Origin: Gammaproteobacteria bacterium
Lineage (GTDB): Bacteria > Pseudomonadota > Gammaproteobacteria > SZUA-229
Reading direction: 5' to 3'
DNA: 6,373 nucleotides
Assembly (NCBI GenBank): GCA_024278435.1
Contig: JAJRTD010000219.1
Span: 1-6,373 of the forward strand
Within the stretch, counting starts at the first letter, position 1. Each line of letters begins with the position of its first letter. The notes under the pieces were generated by a model. The model did no database searches and was not told where the DNA came from. It saw only the letters and a program-made list of their open reading frames with translations. Positions 1-5,375 of the stretch are shown here, piece by piece. The translations under genes were made by a program, and so were the position numbers.

Positions 1-864
1 CAACATAATGGTGCCACCCGGTGTTTCATAACAGCCGCGTGATTTCATACCGATATAACGGTTCTCCACGATGTCCAGCCGGCCGATACCGTTTTCTCCG
101 CCAAGTCGATTCAACTCGGCAAGCACCTGTGCCGGGATCATAGACTGGCCATCAATCGCAACAATATCACCACGCTGATAAGTCAGCTCAATATAAGTGG
201 CTTTATCCGGTGCTGCCTCTGGTGAAACCGTCCAGCGCCACATATCCTCTTCCGGCTCGGCCCACGGGTCTTCCAGAATGCCTCCTTCATAGGAAATATG
301 CAGCAGGTTGGCATCCATTGAATACGGTGATTTCTTGCCCTTGTTGAAATCCACTTCAATACCGTGTTTTTCCGCATAAGCCATCAGTTTTTCACGGGAC
401 AGCAGATCCCACTCACGCCACGGTGCAATCACGTGCACCCCGGGTTTCAATGCGTAGGCGCCCAGCTCAAAACGGATCTGGTCATTGCCCTTGCCGGTGG
501 CACCATGGGAGATGGCATCGGCGCCGGTTTCATTGGCGATCTCCACCATGCGCTTGGCAATCAGCGGACGGGCAATCGATGTCCCCAGTAAATATTCGCC
601 TTCATAAACCGTGTTGGCGCGGAACATCGGGAATACGTAATCAGCGACAAACTCTTCGGTCAGGTCATCGATATAGATTTCCTTTACACCCAGCGCCTCG
701 GCCTTGCCGCGCACCGGCTCGACTTCTTCACCCTGGCCGATGTCCGCAGTAAAGGTTACGACCTCACACTGGTATTCATCCTGCAACCATTTCAGAATAA
801 CGGAAGTATCAAGACCGCCCGAATAGGCAAGGACGGCTTTTTTAATGGTGGGTTTTGCAGACAT
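1..864 (-). CDS. argG: Argininosuccinate synthase, N-terminal 288 residues (3' end outside window)
   Basis: Argininosuccinate synthase (EC 6.3.4.5) is a cytoplasmic enzyme that joins citrulline and aspartate, using ATP, to give argininosuccinate, AMP and PPi. This is the penultimate step of arginine synthesis. Translating the minus strand from the ATG at 864-862 gives an open frame of exactly 288 codons to the window edge; family members are about 400 aa, so roughly the last 110 residues are missing. Visible motifs are the N-type ATP pyrophosphatase loop AYSGGLDTS (residues 13-21), ADIGQGEE (40-47), the nucleotide and substrate segment [15 protein letters not shown] (119-133), and [17 protein letters not shown] (261-277). 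The start is supported by the usual short lead before the SGGLDTS loop and by AAAGCGG (+ strand 873-879) eight bases upstream. The gene diverges from the PDH operon and shares its upstream region. No frameshift or missing key residue is seen. The family call is secure. Confidence 0.97.
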   Translation of the reverse strand, partial: MSAKPTIKKAVLAYSGGLDTSVILKWLQDEYQCEVVTFTADIGQGEEVEPVRGKAEALGVKEIYIDDLTEEFVADYVFPMFRANTVYEGEYLLGTSIARPLIAKRMVEIANETGADAISHGATGKGNDQIRFELGAYALKPGVHVIAPWREWDLLSREKLMAYAEKHGIEVDFNKGKKSPYSMDANLLHISYEGGILEDPWAEPEEDMWRWTVSPEAAPDKATYIELTYQRGDIVAIDGQSMIPAQVLAELNRLGGENGIGRLDIVENRYIGMKSRGCYETPGGTIML

Positions 865-872
865 GGTGTTTA

Positions 873-879
873 CCGCTTT
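873..879 (-). promoter_or_regulatory. Candidate ribosome binding site of argG
   Basis: The minus strand reads AAAGCGG here, five of seven matches to AAGGAGG, with eight bases to the argG ATG. It is imperfect but correctly spaced, and it supports the chosen start. Confidence 0.45.
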
Positions 880-900
880 GTATTCATAAAAGAGGCGGCG

Positions 901-929
901 ATTATACTTAAAAACAGAAACTTATTCAC
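901..929 (-). promoter_or_regulatory. Candidate sigma-70 promoter of argG
   Basis: On the minus strand a perfect TATAAT (complement of 901-906) lies 17 bases downstream of GTGAAT (complement of 924-929), which matches three of six -35 consensus positions including the TGA core. Transcription would start near 894, giving a leader of about 30 bases before the argG ATG. The -35-like hexamer overlaps the edge of a repeat unit that begins at 925. The -10 box is seen directly; its use as a promoter is inferred. Confidence 0.5.
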
Positions 930-1079
930 CACAGAGAATGCAGCGGTCACAAAGAAGAGTTTTTTTGAGCCCGCAAAGAACGCAAGAAACGCGAAAAGAT
1001 CTATTTCACCGCAGAGACGCTGAGGCGCAGAGAAAAATAAAAATAAAAATTTTTAAAAACTCTGCGTCTCAGCGGCGAA
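925..1079. repeat. Cluster of degenerate CAGAGA-type intergenic repeat units
   Basis: Four related units are packed here. Unit A (925-959) starts TTCACCACAGAGA and contains GGTCACAAAG. Unit B (969-998) is the G/A-rich CCGCAAAGAACGCAAG type. Unit C (1005-1034) starts TTCACCGCAGAGACGC and ends GGCGCAGAGAA. Unit D (1060-1079) is an inverted half unit whose complement reads TTCGCCGCTGAGACGCAGAG. A further copy lies at 5310-5342 in the opposite orientation to unit A. From general knowledge, similar CAGAGACGCAGAG-like repeats are scattered between genes in many environmental proteobacterial genomes. No open frame, transposase or regular spacer pattern accompanies them here, so this is neither an insertion sequence with its own gene nor a CRISPR array. 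Confidence 0.75.
1018..1074. repeat. Inverted repeat, 15-base arms around an A/T-rich loop
   Basis: The left arm 1018-1032 (CGCTGAGGCGCAGAG) and the right arm 1060-1074 (CTCTGCGTCTCAGCG) pair at 14 of 15 positions; the remaining pair is G opposite T, which would be a G-U wobble in + strand RNA. The 27-base loop (1033-1059) is only A and T and includes the palindrome AAAAATTTTT. It lies between the two divergent promoter zones. It could form a hairpin or cruciform or help insulate the two genes, but no T-run follows either arm, so it is not a standard intrinsic terminator. Confidence 0.7.
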
Positions 1080-1090
1080 CAAGATATAAA

Positions 1091-1120
1091 TTCGACTAAA
1101 TAAGCATTAACTTTTATAAT
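1091..1120 (+). promoter_or_regulatory. Candidate upstream promoter of the PDH operon
   Basis: A perfect TATAAT -10 box is at 1115-1120. Eighteen bases upstream is TTCGAC (1091-1096), a poor -35 that shares only its leading TT with the consensus. Transcription from here would start around 1127, inside the GC hairpin at 1125-1141, and leave a leader of about 120 bases before aceE. The weak -35 suggests that an activator would be needed if this is a real promoter. Confidence 0.35.
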
Positions 1121-1124
1121 TACC

Positions 1125-1141
1125 CCCCTGACACGCAGGGG
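1125..1141. other. Compact GC hairpin or dyad in the aceE upstream region
   Basis: CCCCTG (1125-1130) and CAGGGG (1136-1141) form a perfect six-base-pair stem with the five-base loop ACACG. It lies between the two candidate -10 boxes facing aceE. The next bases, AAACTGTTTAGC, contain no T-run, so termination is unlikely. It could be an operator dyad or an RNA structure at the 5' end of a transcript from the upstream promoter; the sequence does not decide between these. Confidence 0.5.
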
Positions 1142-1144
1142 AAA

Positions 1145-1174
1145 CTGTTTAGCTTTCCGTGCGTTATATATAAT
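1145..1174 (+). promoter_or_regulatory. Candidate proximal promoter of the PDH operon
   Basis: A second perfect TATAAT (1169-1174) sits in an A/T-rich tract. The best-spaced -35 candidate is CTGTTT (1145-1150, spacer 18), with only two consensus matches. Transcription would start near 1181, with a leader of about 68 bases. In an A/T-rich region a TATAAT by chance is plausible. No PdhR-like dyad (the E. coli operator core is ATTGGT, three bases, ACCAAT) is visible nearby. Confidence 0.35.
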
Positions 1175-1237
1175 AATTAAAGAATTCCATTAAATGCTGT
1201 TATTTTTCGATAAGATGGCGTCATTTGTGGCAATTGT

Positions 1238-1242
1238 GCGAG
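1238..1242 (+). promoter_or_regulatory. Weak ribosome binding site that favours the aceE ATG at 1249
   Basis: GCGAG lies six bases before the ATG at 1249. A competing signal, AAGATGG (1212-1218), lies six bases before an in-frame TTG at 1225. The ATG is preferred because similarity to E. coli AceE begins just after it and because the eight extra residues from the TTG have no counterpart there. Confidence 0.4.
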
Positions 1243-1248
1243 ATTCCG

Positions 1249-3906
1249 ATGACAGAGTTACACGATATTGACCCCCTGGAAACCCAGGAATGGCTGGATG
1301 CGTTAAATGCAGTTATAGAGAATGAAGGCGTTGAACGCGCACATTTCCTGCTAGAGCAACTGATTGATAATGCCCGACGTAATGGCGCCAACCTGCCCTT
1401 TACCAATAACACCGCCTACTTAAACACCATTCCAACCCACCTGGAACAGCGCACCCCTGGTGATCCGGAACTGGAAGACCGCATTCGCTCCTTTATCCGC
1501 TGGAACGCCATGGCCATGGTGGTTCGCGCCAACAAGGAAAGCTCGGAACTGGGCGGCCATATTGCCAGCTTTGCCTCTGCCGCGACCTTATATGATGTCG
1601 GCTTCAATCACTTTTTCCACGCACCGACCCATGACCATGGTGGCGACCTGATTTTTATGCAGGGTCACTCTGCACCTGGCATCTATGCCCGCGCCTACCT
1701 GGAAGGCCGGCTGGAAGAAAGCCAGCTCGACCGGTTCCGCCAGGAAGTAGATGGCGGCGGACTGTCATCCTACCCGCATCCCTGGCTGATGCCGGACTTC
1801 TGGCAGTTCCCCACCGTTTCCATGGGCCTGGGCCCGATCATGTCGATCTACCAGGCACGTTTTATGAAATATTTGCAGGACCGCGGCATCGCCAAAACCG
1901 ACAACCGCAAGGTGTGGGCGTTCTGCGGTGACGGTGAAATGGACGAACCGGAATCACTGGGCGCCATTTCCCTGGGTGGCCGCGAAAAACTGGACAACCT
2001 GATTTTTGTTATTAACTGTAACCTGCAGCGTCTTGACGGCCCGGTTCGCGGCAACGGCAAGATCATCCAGGAACTGGAATCCATGTTCCGTGGTGCCGGC
2101 TGGAACGTAATCAAGGTCATCTGGGGCTCGTACTGGGATCCGCTGCTGGCCAGGGATAAAAACGGCCTGCTGCAAAAACGCATGGAAGAAATCGTTGACG
2201 GTGATTACCAGAACTACAAGGCCAAAGACGGCGCCTTTGTACGCGAGCACTTCTTCAACACGCCCGAATTAAAAGCCATGGTTGCCCACATGTCCGACGA
2301 CGACATCTGGCACCTCAACCGTGGCGGCCACGACCCGCATAAAGTTTATGCTGCCTACAAACAGGCCATGGACCATAAAGGCCAGCCCACCCTGATCCTG
2401 ACCAAAACCGTAAAAGGCTACGGCATGGGTGAAGCCGGTGAAGGCCAGAACACCACGCATTCACAGAAGAAAATGAACGCCGAGGCCCTGCACACATTTG
2501 CCCGCCGCTTCAATATTCCGCTGGACGACAAGCAGATCGAAAATGCCGAATACTACAAGCCGGCCGCAGACAGCCCGGAAATGCAGTACATGCAGGGCCA
2601 GCGCAAGAAACTCGGTGGCTACCTGCCCTCACGCACCCACCTGGCTGCACCGCTGGAAGTGCCGCCATTATCGGCGTTTGATGCCCTGCTGCAGGGCTCC
2701 GGTGAGCGTGAAATGTCCACCACCATGGCCTTTGTGCGCATCCTGACATCGCTGGCCCGTGACAAGAAAGTCGGCAAGAACGTGGTGCCGATTGTACCGG
2801 ACGAGGCCCGCACCTTCGGCATGGAAGGCATGTTCCGCCAGCTCGGCATCTATTCATCTGTTGGCCAGTTATATGAACCACAGGACAAGGAACAGGTCAT
2901 GTTCTACAAGGAGGACAAGAGCGGCCAGATCCTGGAAGAAGGTATTAACGAAGCCGGCGCCATGTCCTCATGGATAGCCGCCGCCACCGCCTACAGCTCG
3001 CACGGCGTCAATATGGTGCCGTTCTATATCTATTATTCCATGTTCGGTTTCCAGCGTATCGGCGACCTGGCATGGGCCGCCGGCGACATGCAGGCACGTG
3101 GCTTCCTTATCGGCGCCACTGCCGGCCGTACCACGCTGGCCGGTGAAGGCCTGCAACACCAGGACGGCCATGGCCTGATTACTGCTTCCACCATTCCCAA
3201 CTGCGTCGCCTACGACCCCTGCTTTGCCTACGAACTGGCCGTTATTATTCATGACGGCATGCGTCGCATGGTGCAGGAACAGGAGAACGTGTATTACTAC
3301 ATCACCACCATGAACGAAAACTACCAGATGCCGGCCATGCCTAAAGGCGTGGAAAAAGACATCCTCAAGGGTATGTACCAGTTCAGTGCGGACAAGGCGA
3401 AGAAAGGTGAACACAAGGTCCAGCTGTTCGGTAGCGGCACCATCCTGCGCGAAGTCATCGCAGCGGCCGAGCTGCTGAAGAAAGACTGGAAGGTCAGCGC
3501 CGACGTATGGAGCATTACCAGCTACAACGAACTGGCGCGTGAAGCGGTGGACTGCGAACGCTGGAACATGCTCAACCCCGGCAAGAAGGCACGCGTGCCC
3601 TACATTACCAAACAGCTGGAAAAAGCCAGCGGCCCGGTTATTGCCTCATCGGATTACATCCGCACCGTGTCCAACCAGGTCCGCCAGTACGTACCGGCAA
3701 CCTACACCGTGCTGGGCACCGATGGCTTCGGTCGATCCGACACCCGCAAGAACCTGCGCCGCCACTTTGAAGTCAACAGCCACTATGTCGTACTCGCCAC
3801 CTTGAAAACCCTGGCCGATGAAGGCACCATCCCGGCATCCAGAGTCAGTGACGCTATCAAGAAATACAAGATCGACACCAAGAAACCCAACCCGATAACC
3901 GCGTAA
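1249..3906 (+). CDS. aceE: Pyruvate dehydrogenase E1 component, homodimeric type
   Basis: This is the thiamine-diphosphate E1 (EC 1.2.4.1) of the PDH complex. It decarboxylates pyruvate and reductively acetylates the lipoyl arm of E2 in the cytoplasm. From the ATG at 1249 it has 885 residues; E. coli AceE has 887. The residues named here were placed by recalled comparison with the E. coli enzyme. The ThDP/Mg motif GDGEMDEPES starts at G227, with metal ligands D228 and N258 and with Q260 in NCNLQRLDGPV. Active-site histidines are H104 (GGH), H140 (QGH), H404 (mobile-loop region, NTTHSQKKMN) and H637 (GEGLQHQDGH). The cofactor-activating glutamate is E568 in EGINEAGA. The C-terminal domain holds VLGTDGFGRSDTR. 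No catalytic residue is missing and there is no frameshift. aceF follows after 17 bases, so the two are surely co-transcribed. An in-frame TTG at 1225 would add eight residues but is less likely as the start. Confidence 0.98.
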   Translation: MTELHDIDPLETQEWLDALNAVIENEGVERAHFLLEQLIDNARRNGANLPFTNNTAYLNTIPTHLEQRTPGDPELEDRIRSFIRWNAMAMVVRANKESSELGGHIASFASAATLYDVGFNHFFHAPTHDHGGDLIFMQGHSAPGIYARAYLEGRLEESQLDRFRQEVDGGGLSSYPHPWLMPDFWQFPTVSMGLGPIMSIYQARFMKYLQDRGIAKTDNRKVWAFCGDGEMDEPESLGAISLGGREKLDNLIFVINCNLQRLDGPVRGNGKIIQELESMFRGAGWNVIKVIWGSYWDPLLARDKNGLLQKRMEEIVDGDYQNYKAKDGAFVREHFFNTPELKAMVAHMSDDDIWHLNRGGHDPHKVYAAYKQAMDHKGQPTLILTKTVKGYGMGEAGEGQNTTHSQKKMNAEALHTFARRFNIPLDDKQIENAEYYKPAADSPEMQYMQGQRKKLGGYLPSRTHLAAPLEVPPLSAFDALLQGSGEREMSTTMAFVRILTSLARDKKVGKNVVPIVPDEARTFGMEGMFRQLGIYSSVGQLYEPQDKEQVMFYKEDKSGQILEEGINEAGAMSSWIAAATAYSSHGVNMVPFYIYYSMFGFQRIGDLAWAAGDMQARGFLIGATAGRTTLAGEGLQHQDGHGLITASTIPNCVAYDPCFAYELAVIIHDGMRRMVQEQENVYYYITTMNENYQMPAMPKGVEKDILKGMYQFSADKAKKGEHKVQLFGSGTILREVIAAAELLKKDWKVSADVWSITSYNELAREAVDCERWNMLNPGKKARVPYITKQLEKASGPVIASSDYIRTVSNQVRQYVPATYTVLGTDGFGRSDTRKNLRRHFEVNSHYVVLATLKTLADEGTIPASRVSDAIKKYKIDTKKPNPITA

Positions 3907-3923
3907 CTATCAGAGTAAAAATA

Positions 3924-5252
3924 ATGGCAGATATAAAAGACATTCCTGTTCCTGATATTGGCGATTTTGAAGGCGTCGAAGTCATTGAGATACTGGTCGC
4001 TGCCGGTGACCAGATAGCAGCAGAAGACCCGCTGGTTTCACTGGAATCTGACAAGGCCGCAATGGAGATCCCTTCTCCCTATGCCGGCACCGTTAAAGAA
4101 GTAAAGGTCGGCCTGGGCGATAAAGTCTCACAGGGCGACCTGTTGATCACCATGGAAGTATCGGAAGCCGCCGCTGAAGATACCGCCACAGAAACTCCGG
4201 CAGAACCGGCTAAAGAAGAAAGTAAAACCGAAGCACCGGCCGCCGCGGCAACACCGCCCCCGGCAAAACCGGCAGCCGCCGCAGCACCGGCTGCCGGCAG
4301 CAATACACCGCCGGCAACCCGCTTTGATGAAGAAGGTTTCAGAAAAGCCCATGCCAGCCCGGCCATAAGAAAATTTGCCCGCGAACTGGGCGCCGACCTG
4401 TCGCAGATGAAAGGCAGCGGTCCCAAGGGCCGCATCCTCAGGGAAGACGTCAAGGCCTGGGTAAAACAGGCACTGGCACAGGGCTCCCAGGGCGGTGGCC
4501 TCGGCGTTGCCCCAATGCCGGAAATCGATTTCAGCCAGTTCGGCGATATCGAAATACAGGCGCTCACCCGCATCAACAAGCTGACCGGCAAGTTCCTGCA
4601 CCGTAACTGGGTCAGCGTACCGCATGTCACCCAGTTCGACGAAGCCGACATTACCGAACTGGAGAAATTCCGCAAGCAGCTAAACGAGGAAAACAAGAAG
4701 GAAGGCATCCGCATCACGGTACTGGCCTTCCTGATGAAAGCACTGGTGTCTGCACTCAAGGAATTCCCGCGCTTCAACTCCTCACTGGACAATACCGGCG
4801 AGAACCTGATATTAAAACAGTACGTCAATATCGGTGTCGCCATGGACACACCGGACGGCCTGGTTGTTCCTGTTATTCGCGACTGCGACCGGAAATCACT
4901 GATTGAACTGGCTATCGAGCTGGTTGAAACCAGCAAACGGGCCCGCGACAAAAAACTGTCGCCGGCAGACATGCAGGGCGGCTGCATCAGCATTTCCAGC
5001 CTTGGCGGCATCGGCGGCACCGCCTTTACCCCGATTGTGAATGCACCGGAAGTTGCCATACTCGGTGTTTCCCGTTCCAGCATAAAACCGGTTTATATTA
5101 AAAACAGTGACGGTGATGGCGAGTTTGTACCGCGCCTGATACTGCCGCTGTCACTGTCATACGATCATCGTGTAATCGATGGCGCTGACGGGGCACGCTT
5201 TACCGCTTACCTGAGCAGGCTGTTATCCGATACAAGAAGACTGTTATTATAA
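3924..5252 (+). CDS. aceF: Dihydrolipoamide acetyltransferase (PDH E2), single lipoyl domain
   Basis: This is the E2 core of PDH (EC 2.3.1.12). It accepts the acetyl group from E1 on a lipoyl arm and transfers it to CoA. The 442-residue protein has one lipoyl domain (about 1-79) with the lipoylated lysine K44 in ESDKAAMEIPSP, then a flexible Ala/Pro/Glu-rich linker (about 80-135). A peripheral-subunit-binding domain follows (about 142-182: ASPAIRKFARELG, GSGPKGRILREDV), which docks E1 or E3. A short second linker leads to the catalytic domain (about 200-442). The catalytic motif DHRVIDGADGAR holds H415 and D419. E. coli AceF has three tandem lipoyl domains and about 630 residues, so this is the short form. 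The extra lipoyl domain of this complex is on the E3 downstream. The start is preceded by AGAG (3912-3915) at eight bases. The call as PDH rather than 2-oxoglutarate E2 rests on the adjacent aceE. Confidence 0.97.
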   Translation: MADIKDIPVPDIGDFEGVEVIEILVAAGDQIAAEDPLVSLESDKAAMEIPSPYAGTVKEVKVGLGDKVSQGDLLITMEVSEAAAEDTATETPAEPAKEESKTEAPAAAATPPPAKPAAAAAPAAGSNTPPATRFDEEGFRKAHASPAIRKFARELGADLSQMKGSGPKGRILREDVKAWVKQALAQGSQGGGLGVAPMPEIDFSQFGDIEIQALTRINKLTGKFLHRNWVSVPHVTQFDEADITELEKFRKQLNEENKKEGIRITVLAFLMKALVSALKEFPRFNSSLDNTGENLILKQYVNIGVAMDTPDGLVVPVIRDCDRKSLIELAIELVETSKRARDKKLSPADMQGGCISISSLGGIGGTAFTPIVNAPEVAILGVSRSSIKPVYIKNSDGDGEFVPRLILPLSLSYDHRVIDGADGARFTAYLSRLLSDTRRLLL

Positions 5253-5309
5253 AAAACCAGAACTAAACGTTTTAACCGCAAACAGGCAGGGTTATTTTTA
5301 CTTTAACCG

Positions 5310-5342
5310 TTTTCTCTGTGACCTCCGTGTCTCTGTGGTAAA
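5310..5342 (-). repeat. Dispersed CAGAGA-type repeat unit inside the PDH operon
   Basis: The complement begins TTTACCACAGAGACACGG and continues AGGTCACAGAGAAAA. It shares ACCACAGAGA and GGTCACA with unit A at 925-959 and aligns along its whole length with unit C at 1005-1034 with one gap. It is in the opposite orientation to units A and C. Reading through it on the minus strand gives the fragment TTETRRSQRK, a pattern I associate with spurious short proteins predicted across such repeats. Confidence 0.7.
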
Positions 5343-5365
5343 CCGCTTTTCAATGTTTTTATTTC

Positions 5366-5368
5366 GAG
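5366..5368 (+). promoter_or_regulatory. Weak ribosome binding site of lpd
   Basis: CGAGC around 5365-5369 gives only a GAG core, seven bases before the ATG at 5376. It is weak, but the lipoyl domain starts immediately after this ATG, which fixes the start. Confidence 0.35.
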
Positions 5369-5375
5369 CAAATAT

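Larger units (their letters stand above)
5253..5375 (+). other. aceF-lpd intergenic gap carrying a repeat unit
   Basis: The 123-base gap is much longer than the 17 bases between aceE and aceF. It contains no open frame of note. TTTAACCG occurs twice (5271-5278 and 5302-5309), and the repeat unit follows directly after the second copy. No strong promoter or terminator is visible, so lpd is probably read from the aceE promoter(s) through this gap. That is an inference. Confidence 0.6.

Noticed and set aside
925..1079. CRISPR array
   Set aside because: The units differ from one another, spacings are irregular, one unit is inverted and there are no unique uniform spacers.
1225..1248. TTG at 1225 as the aceE start
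   Set aside because: It adds eight residues with no counterpart in E. coli AceE; the ATG at 1249 gives 885 residues, near the usual length. The TTG does have a fair ribosome-binding-like AAGATGG upstream, so it is unlikely rather than excluded.
1081..1248. PdhR-type operator
   Set aside because: I scanned for ATTGGT-three bases-ACCAAT and close variants and found none; the only clear dyad is the unrelated CCCCTG/CAGGGG.
2968..3414. Open frame of 148 codons on the minus strand
   Set aside because: It is antisense to the well-conserved aceE coding region, with no recognisable motif and no start signal.
4170..4330. Ala/Pro-rich low-complexity stretch in aceF as a sign of a frameshift or repeat expansion
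   Set aside because: It is the normal flexible inter-domain linker of E2 proteins; the frame stays open and the domains on both sides are intact.
4079..5083. Long open frame of 334 codons on the minus strand
   Set aside because: It lies fully antisense to aceF, whose domains and catalytic residues are clear. Its Ser/Ala-rich, low-complexity translation is what the complement of a GC-rich gene gives.
5274..5299. Possible intrinsic terminator after aceF (AACC...GGTT followed by ATTTTT)
   Set aside because: The stem is only four pairs with a 12-base loop and little GC, too weak to expect termination. lpd needs to be transcribed from upstream.
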